Shown here piece after piece: positions 18,329 through 26,306 of a stretch of 26,390 bases of DNA. How positions within the stretch are numbered: position 1 is the stretch's first letter; every line of letters begins with the position of its first letter. The DNA is from Ideonella sp. (GTDB lineage: Bacteria > Pseudomonadota > Gammaproteobacteria > Burkholderiales > Burkholderiaceae_C), in contig JADKIA010000022.1 of the NCBI GenBank assembly GCA_016721465.1, forward strand, positions 1-26,390, in the 5' to 3' direction. The notes beneath the pieces are model-generated. The model did not search any database. It was not told the DNA's origin and saw only the letters and a program-made list of their open reading frames with translations. Both the position numbers and the translations under genes were made by a program.

Positions 18329-19300
18329 ATGCCACCACTTCGCCGCCTTTTGCTCAACGCGCTCTACGGCACCGCCGCGCTGGCCCTGGTCGCGCCCGCC
18401 ATGGCCCAGAGCTTCCCCACCAAGCCCATCCGCATGGTGGTCACCTTCACGCCGGGCGGCGCGCCGGACATCCTGGCGCGTGTGTTCAGCGAGAGGGCCC
18501 AGTTGGGCCAGAACGTGGTGGTGGACAACAAGCCCGGGGCCGGTGGCAACACCGGGGCCGACTTCGTGGCCAAGTCGCCCGCCGACGGCTACACGCTGGT
18601 GATGGGCACGGTGGGCACACACTCGATCAATGGCAGCCTGTACGCCAAGATGCCCTACGACATGGTGAAGGACTTCACCGCCATCGCGCACATCGCCTCG
18701 GCGCCCAACCTGCTGGTGGTGAACAACGAACTGCCAGTGAAGACCGTGCCCGAGCTCATCGCCTACATGAAGGCCAACCCCAACAAGCTGTCGTTCGGCT
18801 CGCCCGGCATCGGATCGTCGGTACACGTCTCGGGCGAGCTGTTCAAGTCCATGACCGGCACGTCGATGACGCACGTGCCTTACAAGGGCCGCGCCGCGGC
18901 CATCCCCGACCTGATCGGCGGCCAGATCCAGCTGATGTTCGACAACATGCCCTCGGCCTTGCCGATGGCCAAGGAAGGCAAGATTCGCGCGGTCGCGCAA
19001 ACCACGGCCAAACGCTCCGCCGCCGCACCCGATGTGCCGACGGTGGCCGAGACCATCCCGGGCTTCGAAGCCACCACCTGGTTTGCGGTGTTCGGCCCGG
19101 CGGGCATGCCGCGCGAGGCGGTGGCCAGGCTCAACGCCGAGTTCAAGCGTGTGTTCGCGCTGCCCGACGTGCAGGAGCGCCTGAAGACCTTGGGCCTGGA
19201 GCCGTGGATCTCGTCGCCCGACGAACTGAGCAAATTCCAGGCCGCCGAGATCGTCAAGTGGGCCAAGGTGGTGAAGGAGTCGGGTGCCAAGGCTGAGTGA
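18329..19300 (+). CDS. Bug-family tripartite tricarboxylate-type solute receptor (TctC-like)
   Basis: A 323-residue periplasmic binding protein of the Bug family, very common in Burkholderiales. ATG 18329 starts a Sec signal (LLLNALYGTAALALVAPAMA, cut before QSFPTKPI). Typical blocks follow: PTKPIRMVVTFTPGGAPDIL, NVVVDNKPGAGGNTGADFVA, KSPADGYTLVMGT, THVPYKGRAAAIPDLIGGQI, QLMFDNMPSALP and PDVPTVAETIPGFEATTWFA. The conserved ligand loops are intact. Bug proteins usually bind carboxylates, and many have no cognate transporter; no TctA/TctB membrane partner is present here. Its place between the halogenase and the mal genes suggests, but does not prove, a role in the same nutrient response. The ligand is unknown. 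A longer in-frame extension upstream lacks support. Confidence 0.9.
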   Translation: MPPLRRLLLNALYGTAALALVAPAMAQSFPTKPIRMVVTFTPGGAPDILARVFSERAQLGQNVVVDNKPGAGGNTGADFVAKSPADGYTLVMGTVGTHSINGSLYAKMPYDMVKDFTAIAHIASAPNLLVVNNELPVKTVPELIAYMKANPNKLSFGSPGIGSSVHVSGELFKSMTGTSMTHVPYKGRAAAIPDLIGGQIQLMFDNMPSALPMAKEGKIRAVAQTTAKRSAAAPDVPTVAETIPGFEATTWFAVFGPAGMPREAVARLNAEFKRVFALPDVQERLKTLGLEPWISSPDELSKFQAAEIVKWAKVVKESGAKAE

Positions 19301-19307
19301 CTGGTTT

Positions 19308-19322
19308 TGTAGTCTGACTACA
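19308..19322. promoter_or_regulatory. HexR-box-like operator, perfect copy
   Basis: TGTAGTCTGACTACA is identical to the site between amylase and TonB receptor. It starts 7 bases after the Bug gene stop and 166 bases before the malE start. It most likely serves the mal promoter as an upstream site. Confidence 0.65.
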
Positions 19323-19335
19323 TGTCCGGCGGTGA

Positions 19336-19353
19336 TGGCGATCAAGATCGCCA
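19336..19353. repeat. Perfect 8-bp inverted repeat downstream of the Bug gene
   Basis: TGGCGATC / GATCGCCA separated by two A. It could fold in the Bug-gene transcript as a terminator-like hairpin, but no T-tract follows. An operator role is also possible. Confidence 0.35.
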
Positions 19354-19419
19354 CCCATTGCCCTCCCCAAGAGCGGTAGCCAAGGCGCCACAATGGGCCG
19401 CCTTCTCGGTAAAAACTCT

Positions 19420-19427
19420 AAGCGCTT
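19420..19427. promoter_or_regulatory. LacI-family-like palindrome before malE
   Basis: AAGCGCTT within TAAGCGCTTGA is a perfect palindrome with a central CG, the usual heart of LacI-family operators. It lies 46 bases before the malE start, in the A/T-richest part of the gap. Short, so chance is possible. Confidence 0.35.
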
Positions 19428-19452
19428 GATTTATCGATTGGCCTAGAATTGG

Positions 19453-19467
19453 TGTAGTTTTAGTACA
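19453..19467. promoter_or_regulatory. HexR-box-like operator at the malE start
   Basis: TGTAGTTTTAGTACA matches the perfect copy at 12 of 15 positions, with the left arm TGTAGT and the final TACA intact. It ends 6 bases before the malE ATG, a position suited to repression. No Shine-Dalgarno is visible in this stretch. Confidence 0.5.
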
Positions 19468-19473
19468 TCAACG

Positions 19474-20706
19474 ATGCCTTTCATGAACCAGCCCACGCGG
19501 GCCCCCGCCGCGATCACACGCCGCTCACTGGTGCATGGCACGGCCGCCCTGGGCGCGGCCGCGGTGTTTGCGCCCGTGGTGCGCGCAGCGACACCTGCGC
19601 CGCTGGTGGTGTGGTTCACCGTCGAAGGCGCCAAGGCCATGCGCAGGCTGGGCGAGGCGTTCACCGCACAGACCGGGGTGCCGGTGATCGTGGAGACGCC
19701 CGACGCGTCCGATGGCCCGTCCAAGTTCCAGCAGGCGGCGGCCTCCGGCAAGGGGCCGGACCTCTACATCTACGCCCACGACCGCATCGGCGAGTGGATC
19801 GCTGGCGGGCTGCTGCACAGCGTCAGCCCCAGCCGGGCCTTGCGCGCCGACATCGACCCGCTGGCCTGGCAAGGCTTCACCTACCGCGGCCGGCAATGGG
19901 GCTACCCGTACGCCATCGAGGCGGTGACACTGATCCACAACAAGGCGCTGGCGCCGGTGGCACCAAAGACCTTTGACGAGGTCTTTGCACTGGACGCTCA
20001 GTTGGCGCGTCAGGGCAAGCGTGCCCTGCTGTGGGACTACACCAACACCTACTTCACCTGGCCGCTGCTCGCGGCGGGTGGCGGCTATGCATTTCGCCAG
20101 CACGCCGACGGCACCTACGATGCCCGCGACACCGGCGTGAACACGCCCGGCGCGCTGGCCGGCGCGCAGGTGCTGGAGCGCATGTTCCGCGAAGGCCTGC
20201 TGCCATCGGGCAGCGGCTATGCCGAGATGGAAGCGGCCATGGCGCAGGGCCGCGTGGCGATGATGATCAACGGGCCCTGGTCCTGGGTGAACCTGAAGCG
20301 CGTGGGCATCGATTTCGGCATCGCCCGCATTCCCACCGTGGCGGGCAAGGCGGCCGCACCTTTCGTCGGCATCAAGGGCATCCTGATCAACCGCGCCACC
20401 CGGCAGCGCGAGCTGGCGGTGGAGCTCATCGAGAACCACCTGCTCACCTTGAACGGCCTGCGCGCCATCGACCGGGCCGAGAGCATCGGCGCACCCGCCA
20501 GCCGCAGCTATTTTGCGCAAGCCTCGGCCGATCCGCGAATCCAGGGCATCATGGACTCGGCCAAGGACGGCGTGCCAACGCCCAGCATCCCCGAGATGGG
20601 CCGCTTCTGGGCCGCCATGAAGAGCTCGTTGACCACGCTCAGCGAGGGCCGCCAGAGTGCGCGCCAGGCCATGGATGCGGCGGCACGCCGCATCGTCGCG
20701 TCATGA
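19474..20706 (+). CDS. malE: Maltose/maltodextrin ABC transporter periplasmic binding protein
   Basis: A 410-residue family-1 solute-binding protein. The N-terminus has TRRSLVHGTAALGAAAVFAP, a twin-arginine-like export signal, cut near VRAA. The mature part follows E. coli MalE closely: PLVVWFTVEGAKAMRRLGEA, GPDLYIYAHDRIGEWIAGGL, WGYPYAIEAVTLIHNKAL, AMAQGRVAMMINGPWSWVNL and FVGIKGILINRATRQRELA. The last quarter reads LIENHLLTLNGLRAIDRAES and SIPEMGRFWAAMKSSLTTLS. It should bind maltose or maltodextrins released by the amylase. ATG 19474 has no good ribosome-binding site; ATG 19483 is an alternative that leaves the signal intact. It is first of a tight operon: its TGA overlaps the malF ATG (ATGA at 20703-20706). 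HexR-like boxes lie in front. Confidence 0.93.
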   Translation: MPFMNQPTRAPAAITRRSLVHGTAALGAAAVFAPVVRAATPAPLVVWFTVEGAKAMRRLGEAFTAQTGVPVIVETPDASDGPSKFQQAAASGKGPDLYIYAHDRIGEWIAGGLLHSVSPSRALRADIDPLAWQGFTYRGRQWGYPYAIEAVTLIHNKALAPVAPKTFDEVFALDAQLARQGKRALLWDYTNTYFTWPLLAAGGGYAFRQHADGTYDARDTGVNTPGALAGAQVLERMFREGLLPSGSGYAEMEAAMAQGRVAMMINGPWSWVNLKRVGIDFGIARIPTVAGKAAAPFVGIKGILINRATRQRELAVELIENHLLTLNGLRAIDRAESIGAPASRSYFAQASADPRIQGIMDSAKDGVPTPSIPEMGRFWAAMKSSLTTLSEGRQSARQAMDAAARRIVAS

Positions 20707-22229
20707 CCCGAGTACCGACCAGCGCCTGGCCCGGCCGCGCCCTGGCGCTGCTGGCCATGCTGGCCGCGCTGTGGGCCGTGATGGTCATCCACGCCACGGG
20801 CCAGACCCTGCTGGCGCTCACTTTGCTCGTCATCAGCGGCATGGCGGTGTGGACCTACACGTCGACCCGTACCGTGGCGCTGCGCTACCTGTTCCCTGGC
20901 GTCGCGGCCGCGCTGGTGTTCGTGGTCTTCCCGATGCTCTATACGATGGGCATTGCCTTCACCAACCACAGCTCGCGCAACCTGCTCGACCTGGACCGGG
21001 CTCGGGCGCAGTTGATGGAAGAGGCGGTGATCGCACCCGACTCGCAGCGCCGCTTCACGCTGGAGGCACTGGGCAGCCGCCTCCGCGTGCGCCTGGCACC
21101 CACGGGTGCTGGCGCTGACGCTGCGGTCACGCCGCCCATCGTGCTGTTGGCCACGCCGCAGACCATCGCGCTGGAGCCGGCCACCTCGGCGCCCGAACCG
21201 GGCCTGCCGCTCAGCGCCGTGGTGCAACACCTGCCCACGCTGCGCCTGCTCCAGCTGAAGGACGGGTCCGGCCAGCTGCTCAGCCTGACCGGCCTGCACG
21301 AGTTCGCGCTGCAGCAGCCCTTGTACCTGGCGCGGGCCGATGGTGCGCTCACCGATCGCCTGTCGGGCAAGGTCTACCACCCGGACATGGCGCAAGGCTT
21401 CTTCACCGCCGACGATGGCGACCGGCTGCAGCCAGGCTTTCGGGTCAATGTGGGCCTGAGCCACTTTGCCCAGGTGTTCAGCCAGGGCAAGTTCCGCGAG
21501 CCCTTCCTCAGCGTGTTCGTCTGGACGGTGGTGTTCTCGGCGCTCAGCGTCGTCGGCGCCGCCAGCCTGGGGCTGCTGCTCGCCGGACTGCTGCACTGGC
21601 CCGCGCTGCCCGGGCGCAGTGCCTACCGCCTGGTGCTGTTCCTGCCGTATGCCGTGCCAGGCTTCATCTCGATCCTGGTTTTCAAGGGCCTGTTCAACCA
21701 GAACCTGGGCGAGGTGAACCTGATCCTCAACGCGCTGTTCGGCATCCGACCGGCCTGGTTCTCCGACCCGCTGCTGGCCAAGCTGATGCTGCTGATCGTG
21801 AACATCTGGCTGGGCTTCCCTTACATGATGGTGCTGTGCTCGGGGTTGATCCAGTCGATCCCGTCCGATCTGTACGAGGCCTCGGCCGTGGTCGGCGCAG
21901 GCCCGTGGACCAACTTCACGCGCATCACCTTGCCGCTGATCCTGAAGCCACTGACACCGCTGCTGATCTCGGCCTTTGCGTTCAACTTCAACAACTTCGT
22001 GCTGGTGAGCCTGCTCACGGGCGGCCGGCCCGATCAGGCCGACTCCACCCTGCCGGCAGGCACCACCGACATCCTGGTGTCCTACACCTGGCGCATCGCC
22101 TTTCAGGACTCGGGCCAGCAGTTCGGCCTGGCCGCAGCGATCTCCACCGTCATCTTCGGCATCGTCGCCGCGATCACCTTGATCCAGCTGCGCTTGACCA
22201 GCCGCGCAGAAGCATCGAAGAAGGGCTGA
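20703..22229 (+). CDS. malF: Maltose/maltodextrin ABC transporter permease MalF
   Basis: A 508-residue inner-membrane permease, almost the same length as E. coli MalF. Two N-terminal helices (ALALLAMLAALWAVMVIHAT, LLALTLLVISGMAVW) and a third (YLFPGVAAALVFVVFPMLYT) precede the large periplasmic P2 loop at about residues 90-250. The loop keeps PTLRLLQLKDGSGQLLSLTG and ALTDRLSGKVYHPDMAQGFF. The core reads FLSVFVWTVVFSALSVVGAA, YRLVLFLPYAVPGFISILVF and KGLFNQNLGEVNLILNALFG. The ATPase-docking EAA loop is YEASAVVGAGPWTNFTRITL, with its Glu at about residue 392. FAFNFNNFVLVSLLTGGRPD and TDILVSYTWRIAFQDSGQQF complete it. ATG 20703 overlaps the malE stop, so translation is probably coupled. Confidence 0.95.
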   Translation: MTRVPTSAWPGRALALLAMLAALWAVMVIHATGQTLLALTLLVISGMAVWTYTSTRTVALRYLFPGVAAALVFVVFPMLYTMGIAFTNHSSRNLLDLDRARAQLMEEAVIAPDSQRRFTLEALGSRLRVRLAPTGAGADAAVTPPIVLLATPQTIALEPATSAPEPGLPLSAVVQHLPTLRLLQLKDGSGQLLSLTGLHEFALQQPLYLARADGALTDRLSGKVYHPDMAQGFFTADDGDRLQPGFRVNVGLSHFAQVFSQGKFREPFLSVFVWTVVFSALSVVGAASLGLLLAGLLHWPALPGRSAYRLVLFLPYAVPGFISILVFKGLFNQNLGEVNLILNALFGIRPAWFSDPLLAKLMLLIVNIWLGFPYMMVLCSGLIQSIPSDLYEASAVVGAGPWTNFTRITLPLILKPLTPLLISAFAFNFNNFVLVSLLTGGRPDQADSTLPAGTTDILVSYTWRIAFQDSGQQFGLAAAISTVIFGIVAAITLIQLRLTSRAEASKKG

Positions 22230-22234
22230 GCAAC

Positions 22235-23125
22235 GTGGCCATCGTCCAACCCAAATCGCAGCGCTGGCGTCTGTTGGCCGCGCACATCTTCCTGCTCAGC
22301 CTGTGCGCAGCGGTGGTGTTCCCCTTCCTGGTGGTGCTGTCGGTGTCGCTGCGGCCGGGCAACTTCGCCAGCGGCTCGCTGATCCCGTCCAGCATCAGCC
22401 TGGAACATTGGCGCTACGTGCTGGGGATGCCGTACCTGGGCGTGGACGGCAAGACCGTGACGCCAGATCTGCCCGTGCTGGGGTGGCTGTGGAATTCCAT
22501 CAAGGTGGCGGCGGCTTCGGCCTGCGTCACCTTGCTGCTGTCCACCACCGCCTCCTTCGCGCTGGCGCGCATGAAGTTCCGCGGTCGCCAGCAGCTGATG
22601 ACCGGGCTGATGCTGATGCAGATGTTCCCCGCGGTGCTGGCGCTGGTGGCCATCTACGCCATCTTCGACCGCATCGGCAGCGCCTTCCCGGCCATCGGCC
22701 TGAACACCCACGCCTCGCTGGTGCTGGCCTACTCGGGTGGCATCGCCATGCACGTCTGGACACTCAAGGGCTACTACGACACCCTGCCCGGCGAGATCGA
22801 AGAAGCCGCGCGCGTGGACGGCGCCACGCCCTGGCAGGCCTTCTGGCGCGTGCTGCTGCCCATGGCACTGCCCATCCTGGTGGTGGTGTTCATGCTGGCC
22901 TTCATCGGCGCCATCATCGAGTACCCCGTGGCCTCGGTGCTGCTCAGCCAGCAGGACCAGCTCACCCTGGCCGTGGGCAGCAAGCTGTTCGTGCAGGAGC
23001 ACAACTTCCACTGGGGCGACTTTGCGGCCGCGGCCATCCTGTCGGGCTTGCCGATCACCGTGGTGTTCCTGCTCGCGCAACGCTGGATGATCGCCGGGCT
23101 GGCCGCCGGTGGCGTCAAAGGTTGA
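22235..23125 (+). CDS. malG: Maltose/maltodextrin ABC transporter permease MalG
   Basis: A 296-residue inner-membrane permease, exactly the length of E. coli MalG. GTG 22235 was chosen: it lies 5 bases after the malF stop with a GAAGAAGGG purine run 6-14 bases upstream, and gives MalG's usual short N-terminus before AAHIFLLSLCAAVVFPFLVV. Typical blocks are LSVSLRPGNFASGSLIPSSI, SLEHWRYVLG, LWNSIKVAAASACVTLLLST, RGRQQLMTGLMLMQMFPAVL and YYDTLPGEIEEAARVDGATP. The EAA loop (EAA at 190-192) continues WQAFWRVLLPMALPILVVVF to contact the ATPase. The end reads WGDFAAAAILSGLPITVVFL. Third gene of the mal operon. No malK ATPase gene follows in this window. Confidence 0.95.
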   Translation: MAIVQPKSQRWRLLAAHIFLLSLCAAVVFPFLVVLSVSLRPGNFASGSLIPSSISLEHWRYVLGMPYLGVDGKTVTPDLPVLGWLWNSIKVAAASACVTLLLSTTASFALARMKFRGRQQLMTGLMLMQMFPAVLALVAIYAIFDRIGSAFPAIGLNTHASLVLAYSGGIAMHVWTLKGYYDTLPGEIEEAARVDGATPWQAFWRVLLPMALPILVVVFMLAFIGAIIEYPVASVLLSQQDQLTLAVGSKLFVQEHNFHWGDFAAAAILSGLPITVVFLLAQRWMIAGLAAGGVKG

Positions 23126-23168
23126 CCAGGGCAGGCCCGCCACGGCCACCGCCCCGTTGGACCAGACC

Positions 23169-24515
23169 ATGCACCGTCGCCATGCCTGCTCCCTGGTGAT
23201 CGGCATGCTGGCCACCACCAGCCCATCGGCCTGTGCCGTCCTCCCCCACGCCCCCCCGGACCACGCCCCCATGAATGCACCCACCCCGGGCTTCGCCCAC
23301 GTGCCCTGGTCGCACCAGGCCAGCATCTACGAAGTCAACGTTCGGCAGTACACCCCCGAGGGCTCGCTCAACGCGTTCGCGGCCCACCTGCCGCGCCTGG
23401 CCGCGATGGGCGTGGGCATCCTCTGGTTCATGCCCATCCAACCCATCGGCATCAAGAACCGCAAGGGCGGCCAGGGCAGCTACTACTCGATCCGCGACTA
23501 CACGGCCGTGAACCCCGAGTTCGGCACGCTGGACGACTTCCGCCGCGTGGTGCGGCAGGCGCATGCGTTGGGCATGAAGGTCCTCCTCGACTGGGTGGCC
23601 AACCACACCGCCTGGGATCACCCCTGGGTGAGCCAGCACCCCGACTGGTACAAGAAGGACGCTGCCGGGCAGATCCACGCCTACACCTACTACGCCACCC
23701 CCGAGAGCACGCCCGAGTTCTGGACCGACGTGGTGGGGCTGGACTACCGCGCCCCCGCCCTGTGGCAGGCCATGACCGAGGCCATGCGCTTCTGGTTGCG
23801 CGAGGCCGACATCGACGGCTTCCGCTGCGACGTGGCCAGCCTGGTGCCCACGCCCTTCTGGAACCAGGCCCGCGTGGCGCTGGACGCCATCAAGCCGGTG
23901 TTCATGCTGGCCGAGAGCGATGCGGTGGATCTGCACGCATCGGCCTTCGACATGAGCTACGACTGGAAGCTGTACGACACGCTCAAGCTCGTGGCCCAGG
24001 GCAAGGCCGGCGCTGTCGAGCTGAAGGCCTGGTGGGCCCGGGAGCAGGCCAGGTATCCGACCGATGCCTATCGCATGCGTTACACGGCCAACCACGACAG
24101 CAATTCCTGGCACGGGCACGATGAGCAGTTCTATGGCGCAGCCTTTCGCGTCATGGCCGTGCTGGCCGCGACACTGCCCGGCATGGCCTTGGTGTACAGC
24201 GGGCAAGAGTCTGGGTTGAACGGGTTGAGCCGGCAACTGGCCTTCTTCGAGAAGGACCCGATCCAGTGGCACGGCTGCCCCAATGCCGCGCTCTACACCG
24301 AATTGCTGCAGCTCAAGCAGGCCCACCCCGCGCTGGGCAACGGCCGCGAGGGCGGCACGCTGGCATGGCTGCCCAGCGAGCACCCGGCCGTGCTGGTGTA
24401 TCGGCGCCAGCGCGGCGCGGATCAGGTCACGGTCACGGTCAACCTCAGCGCAAGCCCGCAAGCGGCGCGCGGCCGCACGCTGCCCGCCTGGGGCTGGCAC
24501 ATCGCCGCCACGTGA
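23169..24515 (+). CDS. GH13 alpha-amylase-family glycoside hydrolase (maltodextrin-degrading)
   Basis: A 448-residue GH13 enzyme starting 43 bases after malG. The barrel runs from HQASIYEVNVRQYTPEGSLN through GMKVLLDWVANHTAWDHPWV (region I). The nucleophile is Asp221 (DGFRCDVAS), the acid/base Glu249 (FMLAESD) and the third acid Asp310 (TANHDSNSWHG), so it should be active. The exact bond specificity (alpha-glucosidase, cyclomaltodextrinase or amylase) cannot be read off. ATG 23169 gives a leader MHRRHACSLVIGMLATTSPS followed by AC, a weak signal or lipoprotein-like sequence, which would place it in the periplasm. ATG 23271 would give a cytoplasmic enzyme starting just before the barrel. Neither has a clear ribosome-binding site. 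The stop overlaps a GTG of the next gene. Confidence 0.88.
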   Translation: MHRRHACSLVIGMLATTSPSACAVLPHAPPDHAPMNAPTPGFAHVPWSHQASIYEVNVRQYTPEGSLNAFAAHLPRLAAMGVGILWFMPIQPIGIKNRKGGQGSYYSIRDYTAVNPEFGTLDDFRRVVRQAHALGMKVLLDWVANHTAWDHPWVSQHPDWYKKDAAGQIHAYTYYATPESTPEFWTDVVGLDYRAPALWQAMTEAMRFWLREADIDGFRCDVASLVPTPFWNQARVALDAIKPVFMLAESDAVDLHASAFDMSYDWKLYDTLKLVAQGKAGAVELKAWWAREQARYPTDAYRMRYTANHDSNSWHGHDEQFYGAAFRVMAVLAATLPGMALVYSGQESGLNGLSRQLAFFEKDPIQWHGCPNAALYTELLQLKQAHPALGNGREGGTLAWLPSEHPAVLVYRRQRGADQVTVTVNLSASPQAARGRTLPAWGWHIAAT

Positions 24516-24523
24516 GCCGGCCC

Positions 24524-25999
24524 ATGCGCAACGAAGCCTGGCGCCCGAGCGTTCACTTCACGCCCGATCGGAACTGGATCAACGACCCCAACGGCCTGGT
24601 CTGGTTCGACGGTGAATACCACCTGTTCTACCAGCACAACCCGTTCGGCAACGATTGGGGCCACATGAGCTGGGGCCACGCGGTGAGCAACGATCTGCTG
24701 CACTGGCACGAGCTGCCGGTGGCCATCGCCGAGGACGAGCGCGTCTCGATCTTCTCGGGCAGCGTGGTGGTGGACGAGCACGACACCAGCGGCCTTGCGG
24801 GGCCCGGCCAGACCGCCCTGGTGGCCGCCTACACCGGCTGCCTGCGCCAGCCCACCGGCGGCCAGGCGCAGGAAATCGCCTACAGCACGGACCGTGGTCG
24901 CACCTTCACCCCGTACGCGCACAACCCGGTGGTCGACCTGGGCCTGCGCGACTTCCGCGATCCCAAGGTCTTCTGGCACGCGCCCACGGCGCGCTGGGTG
25001 ATGGCGGTGGTGCTGCCCCACGAGCACCAGATCTTGTTCTTCGCATCGACAGACCTGAAGGCCTGGCGCGAGCTCGGCCGTTTCGGCCCTGCGGGTGAGG
25101 CGGTGGGCATCTGGGAATGCCCGGATCTGTTCGAAGTCCCCATCGAGGGCGAGGATGGCCGCCTCACCGGCGAGCGCCGCTGGCTGCTGAAGGTGGACAG
25201 CTTCTCGGGCCACCCTGGCGGCACTGGCGCCCAGGTGTTCATTGGCCATTTCGACGGCATGCGCTTCGTCGAGGACCGCGACGCCGCCCCGGCCCCGAGG
25301 TGGGTGGACCACGGCAGCGACTTCTACGCCGCGCTGTCGTGGAACCACTTGCCCCCCAGCCACGACCGGCCGGTGTGGTTGGGCTGGATGAGCAACCACC
25401 GCTATGCCGGCAAGCTGCCCACCACGCCCTGGCGAGGCGCGATGAGCCTGCCGCGCGAGCTGAGCCTGAGGCACACCAGCGGCGGCTTGCGCCTGGTGCA
25501 GCGACCGCTGGCGGCCTTGGCCGGATTGCGTGCCGAGCCGATTGACCGGGCGCCCTCGTCGTTGCACGACGAACGCATCGAGCTGCCCGTGCGTGGCCGC
25601 GCGCTGGAGCTGCAATTCAGCATCGCATCGCTGTCGGCCGGCGAAGCGGGGCTGGAGGTGCTGTGCGGCGAGGGCCAGGCCACCCGCGTCGGCTACGACG
25701 CTGAAGCACAGGCCGTGTTCATCGACCGCAGCCGCTCTGGCACGGTGCCCGAAGGCGATGCGCACTTCGCCGGTCGCAGGCTGGCACCGGTGAGGCCGCC
25801 CTCGCCCGACCGCCCGCTTGACCTGCAGCTGTTCGTGGACGCAGGCTCGGTGGAGCTGTTTGCCGACAAGGGCCTGGCGGTGATCACCGAACTGGTGTTG
25901 CCCGCGGCGGGCCACGACGGCGTCGCCGCCTTCGCCAGCGGTGGACGGGCGGCGTTCGGCACGACGACCGCCTGGCCGCTGGCTCGCTGCATGCCCTAG
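24524..25999 (+). CDS. GH32 sucrose/fructan hydrolase (invertase/levanase type)
   Basis: A 491-residue GH32 enzyme that hydrolyses beta-fructosides such as sucrose, inulin or levan. The three signature acids are present: Asp21 in WINDPNG (nucleophile), Asp146 in FRDPKVF (transition-state stabiliser) and Glu198 in WECPDLF (acid/base). SIFSGSVVVDEHDTSG, GSDFYAALSW, GWMSNHRYAGKLPTTPWRG and MSLPRELSLR complete the five-bladed propeller. A C-terminal beta-sandwich ends at LFVDAGSVELFADKGLAVIT, usual for the family. There is no signal peptide, so it acts in the cytoplasm and needs an importer. An in-frame GTG at 24512 overlaps the upstream stop as GTGA and could be the coupled start, adding four residues. 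It is the last gene of the mal operon, an unusual partner for maltose transport. Confidence 0.92.
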   Translation: MRNEAWRPSVHFTPDRNWINDPNGLVWFDGEYHLFYQHNPFGNDWGHMSWGHAVSNDLLHWHELPVAIAEDERVSIFSGSVVVDEHDTSGLAGPGQTALVAAYTGCLRQPTGGQAQEIAYSTDRGRTFTPYAHNPVVDLGLRDFRDPKVFWHAPTARWVMAVVLPHEHQILFFASTDLKAWRELGRFGPAGEAVGIWECPDLFEVPIEGEDGRLTGERRWLLKVDSFSGHPGGTGAQVFIGHFDGMRFVEDRDAAPAPRWVDHGSDFYAALSWNHLPPSHDRPVWLGWMSNHRYAGKLPTTPWRGAMSLPRELSLRHTSGGLRLVQRPLAALAGLRAEPIDRAPSSLHDERIELPVRGRALELQFSIASLSAGEAGLEVLCGEGQATRVGYDAEAQAVFIDRSRSGTVPEGDAHFAGRRLAPVRPPSPDRPLDLQLFVDAGSVELFADKGLAVITELVLPAAGHDGVAAFASGGRAAFGTTTAWPLARCMP

Positions 26000-26306
26000 C
26001 CCGACAGGGCCGGCACGGTGGCTCGCGGCGTCGGCGCCGCCCGATACCGCCGAATCGAGCTTGCCCCACATTGGCCGAGGAGACCTCCTCACGCCGCCGC
26101 ATGGCCTTCCTTTGATTCGGGGCAGATCAAGGCCTGTTTCGGCTTTCATTCCCGCACGAAGTGCCGATGCTTGCAGGTGCACGGCAGGCTCCTTGCGTTG
26201 CGCACGGAATTGATCTGCCAAGCAAGTTGCCCGATTTCGTGAACCGGGGCAGGCCAGGACGTCACCCGTGATGGTGGGCCCGCCTGACATTTGATGCGGA
26301 GACCCC
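26000..26306. other. Intergenic region without recognisable gene
   Basis: About 307 bases between the GH32 gene and the next start. I see no coding pattern, no T-tract terminator and no copy of the HexR-like box. GCCGATGC at 26163-26170 resembles the -10 of a flagellar sigma-28 promoter, but without a matching -35. Confidence 0.4.

Noticed and set aside
13502..19393. Very long minus-strand open frames (13502-15571 and 15767-19393) opposite the TonB receptor, halogenase and Bug genes
   Set aside because: They mirror the third-position GC of well-identified plus-strand genes, are rich in His/Arg/Gly/Ala without any family motif, and run across several unrelated genes. They are antisense shadows.
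26144..26170. Possible sigma-28 promoter before the chemotaxis-receptor start (GCCGATGC)
   Set aside because: Only the -10 half fits; the segment 11 bases upstream does not resemble a sigma-28 -35, so it is too weak to list as a promoter.
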